Source: Halalkalibacter okhensis
Lineage (GTDB): Bacteria; Bacillota; Bacilli; Bacillales; Bacillaceae_D
NCBI RefSeq assembly: GCF_000787375.1
Contig: NZ_JRJU01000015.1
Location: forward strand, 1 to 64,000
Length of the DNA: 64,000 bases
Direction of reading: 5' to 3'
In this document: piece after piece, positions 48,743 through 57,461 of the stretch
Position numbering within the stretch: position 1 is the first letter of the stretch
Layout of the letters: every line of letters starts with the position of its first letter
Made by a program: the position numbers and the translations under genes
The notes under the pieces: model-generated
What the model was told of the DNA's origin: nothing
Database searches by the model: none
The model's input: the letters and a program-made list of their open reading frames with translations, nothing else

Positions 48743-49538
48743 CGCCTGCCTCCTTAAGCTTTTCAAGTAACTGTACTTTCAGTTCACTAAGTTGCTCATC
48801 CACCGTTGCATCAATTCGTCCATATTTCGATTCAATCACACAACCATTCTTCATTAGTCCTGCATCGGGATATATAAATAACTTTTCAGTATGGCTAAGC
48901 AGTTGCTCAAGTTCTTCTTTTTGTTGATTCGTTCTCTCATACCAGTCTGGATGAACATAAATTCTAACATTTTCGTGTTCTCTTACTTCTGTCATCACTT
49001 GCATAAGGAGACTAGACCACATGCCGGGATCATCCGCTAACTGTTGATTCACCATTTTCTGAGCTAATGCCGAAGCCAGTTCAACAATCACAGGCTGAGC
49101 TGATTCGATTGTTTTTTCATACTCTAGTTCAGATTGATTGATTAATTGATGAGCTTGTTCAATTAAACTAGAATAGGAGGAAAAACCCTCAGCCTGTCCC
49201 TGCGCATAACCGTCTTGATACCCTTGTTCATGGGCAGACTGTTTTAGCAGCTCTATTTCATTAGCTGCTTGCTCTTGCTCATTTTGAATATTTTCTTGAA
49301 TCTTTTTCACTTGATCTTCAGCTTGCATGATAAGTTGAGTAGCTTTTTCTTCAGCTATTTGTATATCTAATTGCAGTTGTTTGAGTGTCTCTTTTGCTGT
49401 TTCAACTTTATTCACCTGGTCAGAGCTGCTCAACATGTCATTTTTTTGAAACTGTCCTTCCTCAAATAAGTTACGTATTGTAATCTTCTTCGATTCACGA
49501 TCATTAGAGCTATAGTGTGACTTAATGATTTTAGACAA
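48720..49538 (-). CDS. fliH: Flagellar export regulator FliH
   Basis: A 272-residue FliH that holds and restrains FliI. It has a long N-terminal coiled coil (about 40-110), a GYQDGYAQGQAEG-type stretch, and a conserved C-terminal domain (about 145-260). The TTG at 49538 overlaps the fliG stop and has GGAGGAG upstream, giving a start LSKIIKS as in other FliH proteins; a longer in-frame reading into fliG was rejected. Confidence 0.92.
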   Translation of the reverse strand: MSKIIKSHYSSNDRESKKITIRNLFEEGQFQKNDMLSSSDQVNKVETAKETLKQLQLDIQIAEEKATQLIMQAEDQVKKIQENIQNEQEQAANEIELLKQSAHEQGYQDGYAQGQAEGFSSYSSLIEQAHQLINQSELEYEKTIESAQPVIVELASALAQKMVNQQLADDPGMWSSLLMQVMTEVREHENVRIYVHPDWYERTNQQKEELEQLLSHTEKLFIYPDAGLMKNGCVIESKYGRIDATVDEQLSELKVQLLEKLKEAGDERAGTN

Positions 49539-50550
49539 TAATATCGTCTCCTCCACCACGAGCAATCACAATCTCACCAGCTTCTTCTAAACGTCGGATG
49601 ATTGCCACGATACGTGATTGCGCTTCTTCCACATCACGTAATCGAACTGGCCCCATAAATTCCATTTCATCTTTAAACGTTTCTGCCATCCTTTGTGACA
49701 TATTGCTAAAGACAATGTCTTTTACTTCTTCGCTAGCTACTTTTAATGACAATTGTAAATCTTCATTTTCAACATCTCGAATGACTCGTTGAATGGAACG
49801 ATTATCAAGGGTAACAATGTCTTCAAAGACAAACATTCGTTTCTTAATTTCTTCAGCTAGCTCTGGATCTTGAATTTCTAAAGCATCAAGGATTGTCCGT
49901 TCTGTACTTCGATCAACGCTATTCAATACTTCAACTACAGCTTCTATTCCACCAGCGTCTGTATAATCTTGTGTAACCGTAGACGATAGCTTTTGTTCAA
50001 GAATTGATTCCACTTCGTTAACTATTTCAGGGGACGTGCTATCCATTAAAGCAATTCGTTTTGCCACATCCGCTTGAACCTCTTGTGGTAATTCGGACAG
50101 GATCTGCCCGGCTTGTACCGACTCTAAATAAGACAAAATTAATGCAATTGTCTGAGGGTGTTCATTTTGAATAAAATTCAATATTTGTGAAGAATCTGCT
50201 TTACGAGCAAAATCAAATGGACGTACTTGCAATGTCGAAGTTAATCGATTAATAATGTCCATTGCGCTATCTTCACCTAACGCTTTTTCTAGGATGCTTT
50301 TTGCATATCCAATTCCGCCTTGAGCAATGTAGTCTTGTGCTAATACTAGTGAATGAAATTGCTCGAGAATCTCCTCTTTCATGCCACTGTCGACTTTTCG
50401 AACATTTGCAATTTCAAGTGTTAATTGTTCAATTTCTTCTTCCGACAAATGCTTATATACTTGCGCAGATACATCAGGTCCAAGAGATATGAGAAGGATA
50501 GCTGCCTTTTGCTTACCTGTAATTCCTTTATTAGATGAACCAACCACCAA
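49531..50550 (-). CDS. fliG: Flagellar motor switch protein FliG
   Basis: A 339-residue C-ring protein. The EHPQT motif lies near residue 136 in the middle domain and the charged torque helix near 280-310. LTGKQKAAILLISLG-like start (GKQKAAILLISLG here) is conserved. The start is a TTG at 50550 with AGGAGGG upstream. It follows fliF by nine bases. Confidence 0.96.
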   Translation of the reverse strand: MVVGSSNKGITGKQKAAILLISLGPDVSAQVYKHLSEEEIEQLTLEIANVRKVDSGMKEEILEQFHSLVLAQDYIAQGGIGYAKSILEKALGEDSAMDIINRLTSTLQVRPFDFARKADSSQILNFIQNEHPQTIALILSYLESVQAGQILSELPQEVQADVAKRIALMDSTSPEIVNEVESILEQKLSSTVTQDYTDAGGIEAVVEVLNSVDRSTERTILDALEIQDPELAEEIKKRMFVFEDIVTLDNRSIQRVIRDVENEDLQLSLKVASEEVKDIVFSNMSQRMAETFKDEMEFMGPVRLRDVEEAQSRIVAIIRRLEEAGEIVIARGGGDDIIV

Positions 50551-50559
50551 TCATCCCTC

Positions 50560-52134
50560 CTAATCTTCTGACAACCATGTACGTAGTAATTTTGAGAACT
50601 CTTCAGGTTTATCTTTTGCCATTTTTTCTAACTGTTTTCTTTTGGTAGCACTTAAGCTCTGGTCTTCGTTTGGTAAATCTGGTACTTCATAACGAATCTC
50701 TTCTTGCTCGACAACCTCTTCTTCTACTTCTTTTCTCTTTTTAACAAGTAAGAATAATAGAAGGAGAATTACAGCAACAAGTATTCCACCAACAATATAC
50801 ATCCATGTTGGTATGGCTTGAATAGGCTGTTGTTCAAATTCTAACTTCCCATCAAATGGCTGAGAGGAAACATAAATCTTTTCATTAATCGCATCTTGTG
50901 TCAGTTCCTCTGCATATACACCAGAGATACTTGTTCGTACGATCGTTCCTAAAATTTGTTGTATATCATTCATTCGATCTTGAGGCAGAGCATCAAGACC
51001 TTCCGGTGGCTCAACCATCACTTGAATTCCAATATCACGGATTTTATAGGGACTTTCTACAATATCTCGATTGATTCGGTTAACTTCATTATTGATTCGA
51101 TCCTCGGTACGTTCCCACTCAGAGGGTCCTTGTCCCATCGCACCAGGATAGTTGACAATTCCCTCACCAGTCCCTTCAACCCCGCCTTCTACAGTACCTT
51201 CGCCGCTATACGTTTCAGCAATGCGCTCAATACTAACAGCAATGCCTTCCATATTTTCAGGGTCGACTGGTTCAATTAAAGCTTCTGTTCGGTTTTCTTG
51301 GGTAAAATCGATATCTGTTGAAACGGAAACCAATACTTTATCTCTGCCAACAACTGTCCCTAGCATTTGTTGTAGATTACGAGTTAGATCTCGTTCAATT
51401 TCTCTCTGAATGGATCGTTGTTGCTCGTATGCTGACAATGCTGAATTCGCATGATTTCCGTTATCGTATAAATAGTCATTAAACATCTGATCAGAAATGA
51501 CGATATTTTCAATAGGAAGGTTTGGTACACTCTTTGATACTAAATGATAAAGAGCCTGTACTTGACTAGGCTCAAGCTGATAGCCAGCTGCCAAATCGAG
51601 AACAACAGCGGCTGTTGATGTTTCATTTGAGGAGTTCAACCAAACGCTTTCTTCTGGCAATGTAATCATGACATTAGCATGATTAACACCATTAATATTT
51701 CTAATTAAGCTACCAAGTTCCGTCTGCATGGCAGCACGCTCCATGACAGAAAATTCATTATCAGTCATTCCAAATCCCATTTGATCTTGGAAGAAGCTAT
51801 AATCAATACTTCCGCTTCTTGGGAGTCCTTCTGCTGCTAATTCAACTTTTAATGAATCAACTAAAGGCTCAGGCACCATGATCGCTGTTCCATTATCAGA
51901 AATAGTTGATGAGATTCCACGAGCATCAAGAGTTTCTTTAATCTGTCCCGTTTCTTGTAATGTTAAATTGCTATAAAGAGCAACATAATTAGATCTGTTT
52001 GCAAAAAACAATAAAAGAGCGAGCAATAATATAATTGCAATTACAGAACTTAGAAGAATCATTTTTTGCTTCTTTGACTGACCGCTCCAAAATTCTGTTA
52101 TCCGCTCTTTGTACATAAGTAATTTCTCGTTCAT
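50560..52134 (-). CDS. fliF: Flagellar MS-ring protein FliF
   Basis: A 524-residue MS-ring subunit with two membrane helices (about 25-46 and 438-460) and periplasmic-type RBM domains between them. The ATG start has GGAGAGG upstream. The C-terminal tail LLRTWLSED is the FliG-binding peptide region. It follows fliE as in other Bacillaceae. Confidence 0.97.
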   Translation of the reverse strand: MNEKLLMYKERITEFWSGQSKKQKMILLSSVIAIILLLALLLFFANRSNYVALYSNLTLQETGQIKETLDARGISSTISDNGTAIMVPEPLVDSLKVELAAEGLPRSGSIDYSFFQDQMGFGMTDNEFSVMERAAMQTELGSLIRNINGVNHANVMITLPEESVWLNSSNETSTAAVVLDLAAGYQLEPSQVQALYHLVSKSVPNLPIENIVISDQMFNDYLYDNGNHANSALSAYEQQRSIQREIERDLTRNLQQMLGTVVGRDKVLVSVSTDIDFTQENRTEALIEPVDPENMEGIAVSIERIAETYSGEGTVEGGVEGTGEGIVNYPGAMGQGPSEWERTEDRINNEVNRINRDIVESPYKIRDIGIQVMVEPPEGLDALPQDRMNDIQQILGTIVRTSISGVYAEELTQDAINEKIYVSSQPFDGKLEFEQQPIQAIPTWMYIVGGILVAVILLLLFLLVKKRKEVEEEVVEQEEIRYEVPDLPNEDQSLSATKRKQLEKMAKDKPEEFSKLLRTWLSED

Positions 52135-52161
52135 GCGGCCTCTCCTTCAATACTACAACTT

Positions 52162-52461
52162 TTATACTTGCATTCTCATAATCTCTTGATAGGCTTCAAC
52201 CACTTTATTACGCACTTCCACCGTTGCCTGGAGCGATATACTAGCTTTTTGCCCCGTGATCATCACATCATGAAGGTTGTCTATCTCACCTTTTGCTAAT
52301 AGTTCTGTTTTCTTAGCAGATTCATTTTGAAGTTCATTCACATCTTTGATTGCTTGACTTAAAGCATCTTTAAATGACGCCTGCGCAGTCGCTGGTGAAT
52401 GTTTTGTTTTCATTACATCTGGATTTATTTGTAAAAAAGGCGATTGTATTCGCATATCCAT
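52162..52461 (-). CDS. fliE: Flagellar rod-base protein FliE
   Basis: A 99-residue protein joining the MS ring to the rod. SFKDALSQAIKDVNELQ and the C-terminal VEVRNKVVEAYQEIMRMQV are typical. It lies between flgC and fliF with short gaps. Confidence 0.95.
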   Translation of the reverse strand: MDMRIQSPFLQINPDVMKTKHSPATAQASFKDALSQAIKDVNELQNESAKKTELLAKGEIDNLHDVMITGQKASISLQATVEVRNKVVEAYQEIMRMQV

Positions 52462-52472
52462 TTCCTATTCCC

Positions 52473-52931
52473 CTACCTTCCAATCTCTAAGGCTTTTAAC
52501 AACATGTTTTTTGATGCATTTAACGTTGTCACGTTCGCTTCATAGGAACGCGTCGCACTCATTAAATCGACCATCTCTCTTAACGGATCTACATTAGGCA
52601 TTTGGACATAGCCCTGTTCATTCGCATCAGGATGTTCAGGGTTATAAACTTGCCTAAACGGAGATTGGTCTCCCACGATTTGCGAGACTTTAACCCCATG
52701 ACCAACGTCGGTACCCTTACCTGTTTTAGCTTGATTTAAAAAGTGTGCAAACGAAGACTTGTCATTCGGTTGAGTGACTACCATCTTACGCCTATAAGGC
52801 TGCCACTCGCCATCAACCAATGCTGCTCTAGTCGTATCAGCATTGGCCATATTAGACGAAACCACATCCATACGCAGGCGTTGAGTAGTTAAGGCAGAAG
52901 CACTTGTATTAAATCCATGAAAAATAGTCAT
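52473..52931 (-). CDS. flgC: Flagellar proximal rod protein FlgC
   Basis: A 152-residue proximal rod protein. FHGFNTSASALTTQRLRMDV at the N-terminus, VVSSNMANADTT next, and a C-terminal helix with MVDLMSATRSYEANVTTLN are conserved. GGAGGGA precedes the ATG. Only two bases separate it from flgB. Confidence 0.96.
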   Translation of the reverse strand: MTIFHGFNTSASALTTQRLRMDVVSSNMANADTTRAALVDGEWQPYRRKMVVTQPNDKSSFAHFLNQAKTGKGTDVGHGVKVSQIVGDQSPFRQVYNPEHPDANEQGYVQMPNVDPLREMVDLMSATRSYEANVTTLNASKNMLLKALEIGR

Positions 52932-52933
52932 GA

Positions 52934-53332
52934 TTATTTCCCTCCACGTATAACGGATTGTAAACTAGTAAACCTACCATTGAGGCGATCTATTAATGCG
53001 TTATAATAAATTTGGTTTTTCGCCAATTCAGCCATTTCTAAGTCTATATCTACATTATTTCCATTGTGGTTATACATCGTTGAACGATCCTCTTCAACCA
53101 TGATCGGGTTGTTTGTTCGACTAAATTCAAGATGCTTGGCATTTGTTCGATTTGCATTGAAATTAGTCTGATTCATTGCATCATCCAATGTATGTTTAAA
53201 ACTAACTTGCTTCGCCTTGTAGTTAGGAGTGTTAACATTAGCTATGTTTTGAGAGATTGCATTGTGTCTAACTTGTGCACCCGCTAATCCTCTTTCTAAT
53301 GATTTGAAACTCGCACTTCCAAAAAGATCCAA
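52934..53332 (-). CDS. flgB: Flagellar rod protein FlgB
   Basis: A 132-residue proximal rod protein and first gene of the fla/che operon. VRHNAISQNIANVNTPNYKA is the rod signature and the C-terminal NQIYYNALIDRLN helix matches the family. The start is TTG at 53332 with AAGGCGG upstream. The region ahead carries promoters and the codY terminator. Confidence 0.95.
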   Translation of the reverse strand: MDLFGSASFKSLERGLAGAQVRHNAISQNIANVNTPNYKAKQVSFKHTLDDAMNQTNFNANRTNAKHLEFSRTNNPIMVEEDRSTMYNHNGNNVDIDLEMAELAKNQIYYNALIDRLNGRFTSLQSVIRGGK

Positions 53333-53619
53333 AACAAAAACCGCCTTCCGACATAATTATACAATTCGACTTTTCTCGTCATTTTCCGTTAACTTCACAT
53401 TTTTTCACACAGTCTCTATGAGAATTGTATTAAATCCTGTAAAGAAAGTCTAACACCGTTTTTATCCATCTTCCGAATCAAGATAAAAGAACTAGAGAAA
53501 AATGATGACTTTTGTCGTATAAACCTATGCTCACAGTGTAAATACCAACATAATTCGACATAATCCTTTAGAATTGTATCATACTTCCTGAAAAAACAGT
53601 AAAAGTTTCCAAAAAAACA
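53333..53619 (-). promoter_or_regulatory. fla/che operon control region
   Basis: This AT-rich region, with 53620-53703 the longest stretch without a real gene, lies between the codY terminator and flgB. It holds a good sigma-A-like promoter (listed separately) and a consensus -10 TATAAT (53364-53359) very close to flgB. A TGTCGAA lies at 53560-53554 on the minus strand, with repeated GTCGAATT, ATACAATTCT and TTATGTCG words around it. I see no clear sigma-D promoter and no full CodY box. A short open frame inside it starts in the terminator and looks spurious. Confidence 0.55.
53424..53452 (-). promoter_or_regulatory. Candidate sigma-A promoter of the fla/che operon
   Basis: -35 TAGACT (53452-53447) and -10 TACAAT (53429-53424) with a 17-bp spacer on the minus strand. 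This would give a leader of roughly 85 nt before flgB. Confidence 0.5.
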
Positions 53620-53690
53620 TAAAAAAGAGCATACATAAGGAAAGGGCACTGAAAGTTTCCCTTTCAATGCCCTTTGCATAACATTTGCTC
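53620..53690 (-). terminator. Strong terminator after codY
   Basis: A long near-perfect stem, AAAGGGCATTGAAAG against CTTTCAGTGCCCTTT, closes a GGAAA loop. An outer GAGCA/TGCTC pairing and a TTTTTT tract follow on the minus strand. It separates the codY operon from fla/che. Confidence 0.93.
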
Positions 53691-53703
53691 TTTACCATTA
53701 AAC

Positions 53704-54483
53704 TTATTTAGCTTTTAATTTATCTAATTCAACGAGGAATTTATCATTCAACACTTTTATATATGTTCCCTTCATTCCTAAAGAGCGAGATTCAATGACA
53801 CCCGCACTTTCAAGCTTACGAAGAGCATTAACAATAACAGAACGCGTAATTCCAACTCGATCAGCAATTTTACTAGCTACAAGAAGCCCTTCTTTTCCAT
53901 CTAATTCATGGAAGATATGCTCAACAGCTTCTAATTCACTATAAGAAAGAGAACTAATAGCCATTTGTACAACCGCTTTGCTTCTAGCTTCCTCTTCAAT
54001 TTCCTGTGTTTTTTCATGAAGGATTTCCATTCCAACAACAGTAGCACCATATTCAGCTAGAATTAAGTCATCGTCTTTAAATGAATCATTTAAACGAGCT
54101 AAAATCAATGTTCCAAGACGCTGTCCCCCACCTTGAATAGGAACAATCGTAGTAAGACCACTCTTAAATAAATCTTTATTCTCAACTGGAAACGCTGTAT
54201 AGTCACTTTCAATATCTAAATTCGCCGAAGTTTCTTCGATTTTAAACAGTCCATCTGTATACTCTTCCGGAAAACGACGATCCTCTAACATTTTCTTCAT
54301 TCGTTCGTTTTCAATCTCTTGCTTAATCGCAAAACCTAATAATTTTCCTCTACGACTAACTACAAAAATATTCGCGCTGATTGTATCACGCAATGTTTCT
54401 GCCATATCTTTAAAATTGACATGTTGTACCCCTGTTTTTTGTAACATTTCATTGATTTTTCTTGTTCTTGTTAATAAATCCAT
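53704..54483 (-). CDS. codY: GTP- and branched-chain amino acid-sensing repressor CodY
   Basis: A 259-residue global regulator. The N-terminal GAF domain (about 1-155) senses isoleucine, leucine and valine. The C-terminal winged helix has [20 protein letters not shown] and [16 protein letters not shown]. The ATG at 54483 follows AGGAGGAG, giving exactly the family length. It follows hslU by 19 bases and ends at a strong terminator. Confidence 0.98.
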   Translation of the reverse strand: MDLLTRTRKINEMLQKTGVQHVNFKDMAETLRDTISANIFVVSRRGKLLGFAIKQEIENERMKKMLEDRRFPEEYTDGLFKIEETSANLDIESDYTAFPVENKDLFKSGLTTIVPIQGGGQRLGTLILARLNDSFKDDDLILAEYGATVVGMEILHEKTQEIEEEARSKAVVQMAISSLSYSELEAVEHIFHELDGKEGLLVASKIADRVGITRSVIVNALRKLESAGVIESRSLGMKGTYIKVLNDKFLVELDKLKAK

Positions 54484-54502
54484 AACTTCTCCTCCTGCAA
54501 TT

Positions 54503-55897
54503 TTACAAAATAAATTGGCTAAGATCTCGATTCTTTGCAATAGAAGCTAACTTCTCTTCTACATACTCTGGCGTAATGACTATTTCTTCTAAAGTAATAT
54601 CTGGCGCTTCGAATGAAAGATCCTCTAATAACCGTTCAAGAATGGTATGTAATCGTCTAGCACCAATGTTCTCCGTTTCTTGATTGACTTCCGTTGCAAT
54701 TGTCGCAATCTTATGAACAGCTTCGTCCGAAAACGACACTTTTATACCTTCTGTTTCAAGAAGTGCTATATATTGTTTGATCAACGCATTATTTGGTTCA
54801 ATTAGAATTCGTACAAAGTCCTCAACGGTTAAATTAGCCAGTTCTACTCGAATTGGAAATCTCCCCTGTAATTCAGGGATTAAGTCTGAAGGTTTAGCCA
54901 TATGAAATGCACCTGCACCGATAAATAGAATATGATCGGTTTTCACTGAACCATGTTTTGTCACAACGGTAGACCCTTCTACAATTGGTAAAATATCACG
55001 TTGTACGCCTTCACGCGAGACGTCAGCCGACTGCTGTCCTTTGCTAGCTACTTTATCAATCTCATCAATAAAGATAATTCCAAGTTGTTCTGCTCTTAAA
55101 ACAGCTTCTTGGGTGACTTCATCCATATCAATTAATTTCTGAGCCTCTTCTTCTATCAAGACTTTCCTTGCATCAGATACTGGTAAACGTCTTTTCTTCT
55201 TCTTCTTTGGAAGCATACCACCAAGCATCTCTTGCATGTTCATACCCATCTGTTCCATGCCTTGGCCCTGGAACATATCCATAAACCCTTGGGATTGTTC
55301 ATCGACCTCAACTGTCACCATATGGTCTTCTAATTCTCCTAAGGCAAGCTTATGTGCCATTTTCTTACGACGCTCTGCTATATTGGTTTCCTCTGTTTGG
55401 TCTGGCTCAACTTCTTGAGCCCCTTGTTGACCACCAAAAATCATTTCAAATGGATTTTTGTAAGATGATTGCTTTTTCGCTTTCGGAACAAGCAATTCTA
55501 CAATTCGTTCATTTGCATTTGTTTCTGCTTGCCCACGTACTTGTTGCGTTTTTTCTTCTTTGACAATCCTTACGCTTGTTTCAACAAGATCCCTAATCAT
55601 TGATTCAACATCACGTCCAACGTATCCAACCTCAGTAAACTTTGTTGCCTCTACTTTTACAAAAGGGGCCCCAACTAGTTTCGCTAATCTTCTAGCTATT
55701 TCTGTTTTACCAACACCTGTTGGACCAATCATTAAAATGTTTTTTGGAGTAATCTCGTCTTTCATCTTGTTATCAAGTAAACTTCGTCGATAACGATTAC
55801 GCAATGCAATCGCGACTGACTTTTTTGCTTCTTGTTGTCCTACAATAAACTGATTCAAACGGCTAACAATTTCTCTAGGAGTTAAGTTCGATTTCAC
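54503..55897 (-). CDS. hslU: HslU/ClpY unfoldase ATPase
   Basis: A 464-residue AAA+ ATPase that feeds substrates to the HslV/ClpQ peptidase. Walker A is [15 protein letters not shown], Walker B is IIFIDEIDK, and the pore loop lies in GYVGRDVES. An inserted I domain (about 110-235) is charged with a Met/Gly-rich part, as in Bacillus ClpY. The GTG at 55897 is preferred because GGAG lies seven bases upstream; a TTG five codons earlier is possible. It follows hslV. Confidence 0.95.
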   Translation of the reverse strand: MKSNLTPREIVSRLNQFIVGQQEAKKSVAIALRNRYRRSLLDNKMKDEITPKNILMIGPTGVGKTEIARRLAKLVGAPFVKVEATKFTEVGYVGRDVESMIRDLVETSVRIVKEEKTQQVRGQAETNANERIVELLVPKAKKQSSYKNPFEMIFGGQQGAQEVEPDQTEETNIAERRKKMAHKLALGELEDHMVTVEVDEQSQGFMDMFQGQGMEQMGMNMQEMLGGMLPKKKKKRRLPVSDARKVLIEEEAQKLIDMDEVTQEAVLRAEQLGIIFIDEIDKVASKGQQSADVSREGVQRDILPIVEGSTVVTKHGSVKTDHILFIGAGAFHMAKPSDLIPELQGRFPIRVELANLTVEDFVRILIEPNNALIKQYIALLETEGIKVSFSDEAVHKIATIATEVNQETENIGARRLHTILERLLEDLSFEAPDITLEEIVITPEYVEEKLASIAKNRDLSQFIL

Positions 55898-55927
55898 AAT
55901 ACCACTCTCCAATCCTGTATCGATTCA

Positions 55928-56473
55928 CTATTTTAGTTCTTCAACGATAATATTGAGGTTCGTGTAAACACAAATTTCACCTGCTGTTTCTAAGGAAGCC
56001 CGTGCAATGTCTTTAGCAGAAAGATCTGGAGCATGTTTTTTTAACGCTCTACCAGCAGACAACGCATAGTTACCACCTGAACCAATAGCTAATATTCCGT
56101 CATCTGGTTCGATCACTTCGCCAGTTCCTGAAACAAGTAATAAATGCTCTTTATTCATAACAATCAGCATAGCCTCAAGCCTTCTAAGAACTTTATCACT
56201 TCTCCACTCTTTTGCAAGTTCAACAGCAGCACGCTGAAGGTTGCCATTATACTCCTCTAATCGCCCTTCGAACTTTTCAAATAGTGTAAAGGCGTCTGCA
56301 ACGGACCCTGCAAACCCTGCGATCACTTTTCCTTGATAAATTTTACGGACTTTTTTTGCGGTATGCTTCATCACAACAGCATTTCCAAAAGTGACTTGGC
56401 CATCACCAGCCATTGCACACTCCCCATTATGTTGGACAGCAAAAATGGTCGTTGCGTGAAAAGTTTGATCCAT
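55928..56473 (-). CDS. hslV: HslV/ClpQ (CodW) peptidase with unusual N-terminus
   Basis: A 181-residue threonine/serine-type N-terminal nucleophile peptidase. [20 protein letters not shown] and the [11 protein letters not shown] tail are conserved. AAGGAGG precedes the only plausible ATG, so the product starts [10 protein letters not shown]. coli HslV matures to an N-terminal Thr, and B. subtilis ClpQ is thought to use a Ser next to its initiator Met. This one has Asp at position 2. Its first hydroxyl residue is Thr4, and Thr8-Thr9 align with the Thr2-Thr3 of classical HslV. Processing or nucleophile use may therefore differ. Confidence 0.94.
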   Translation of the reverse strand: MDQTFHATTIFAVQHNGECAMAGDGQVTFGNAVVMKHTAKKVRKIYQGKVIAGFAGSVADAFTLFEKFEGRLEEYNGNLQRAAVELAKEWRSDKVLRRLEAMLIVMNKEHLLLVSGTGEVIEPDDGILAIGSGGNYALSAGRALKKHAPDLSAKDIARASLETAGEICVYTNLNIIVEELK

Positions 56474-56497
56474 CTATTTATCCTCCTTACACCCTAC

Positions 56498-57390
56498 TTA
56501 TGCTCTAGGATGAGAATGTTTGTATACATCTTTCAATCGGTCTTTTGTAACATGCGCGAAAAATTGAGTCGCCGAAAAATGCTTGTGGCCTAATAGTTCT
56601 TGAACAACTCCTATATCAGCTCCATTATTTAATAAGTTTGCAGCAAAAGAATACCTAATATCTTGAGGACGAAACCCTTTGCAAATAGCTTCACTCTCTA
56701 TCCGTTTATGAATAATCGTTCGGACACTTCTGTCTGAAAGCTCTCCACCACGATAATTCAGAAAAAGTGATGAATGTTGATGTTTGGCTTTTTGCATGAG
56801 AACCTTTCTTCCATCTTTAATATACGTTTGCAATGCTTCGATTGCAAATGTACTCAGAGGGATATACCGTTCCTTTCGACCTTGAATGTAAACCGTACCA
56901 ATGAAAAAATCGATATCGTGTATTTGGACCTTACTACACTCACTCACTTTCATTCCAGTAGCATAAAGCAATTCCAATAGTGCACGATCTCGTTGATCGA
57001 GTGGCTCATTTCCCATCATTTCATGAAAAAGCTTACTCATTTCTTTATCATTTAGGAATATCGGTATTCGTAAAGTAGTTTTTGGGAGAGCAACTGAAGC
57101 GAATACATTCTCTTTTACCCGTCCCTCTTTCATATGAAACTATAAAAGCTTCTTAATGCAGATACCTTTCTAGCAACGGTTTTCCCCGAATATTCATTTT
57201 CATACAATTTCGCTATATATTTGTGAATATCAGTAACAGTCACAACGGTAAATGAAGGGATGTGTAAGTCTTCCATAAACCTCATAAAATCTGTTATATC
57301 ATTCTTATAATTCTTCATCGTATGTACAGATCTATTCTTCTCTAGTTGCAAATATGTAATAAACAAATCTAGCCAGGACTGTTCTTCCAA
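56498..57390 (-). pseudogene. xerC: Decayed site-specific tyrosine recombinase XerC (CodV)
   Basis: Two open frames, an 86-residue N-terminal part (57390-57130, TTG start) and a 211-residue C-terminal part (57133-56498), together cover a full XerC. They join by a frame change with a four-base ATGA overlap near 57130; adding one base restores a continuous XerC reading through SFYSF and KEGRVKEN. The C-terminal part has also lost catalytic residues. Arg I is Lys62 (TGMKVSE), the His of the H-x-L-R motif is Gln157 (PQDIRY), and the Tyr nucleophile is Phe192 (QFFAHV). Lys87, Arg160 and His183 remain. It lies between trmFO and hslV as a functional codV would. Very unlikely to recombine DNA; translation of the two parts cannot be excluded. 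Confidence 0.88.
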
Positions 57391-57415
57391 TTAAGGGACA
57401 CCACCTAACACTCGC

Positions 57416-57450
57416 AGAGCTACTAAATTCTATCATGAATTAGTAGCTCT
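57416..57450. repeat. Inverted repeat between trmFO and xerC
   Basis: AGAGCTACTAA at 57416-57426 is the exact complement of TTAGTAGCTCT at 57440-57450, with a further TTC/GAA pairing across one extra A and a TATCAT loop. It starts 12 bases after the trmFO stop in the minus direction. There is no T-run on either side, so it is not a typical terminator. Confidence 0.75.
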
Positions 57451-57461
57451 GACAACGATAT

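Noticed and set aside
53416-53679. An 87-residue open frame upstream of flgB
   Set aside because: It begins inside the codY terminator, has an unusual Cys/Phe/Tyr-rich composition, and no ribosome-binding site; it is most likely non-coding promoter sequence.
57130-57133. The possibility that xerC is a programmed frameshift or a deliberate two-subunit gene
   Set aside because: No slippery heptamer or downstream pseudoknot is evident, and the catalytic residues are also lost, which fits decay better; coupled translation of two fragments is not excluded.
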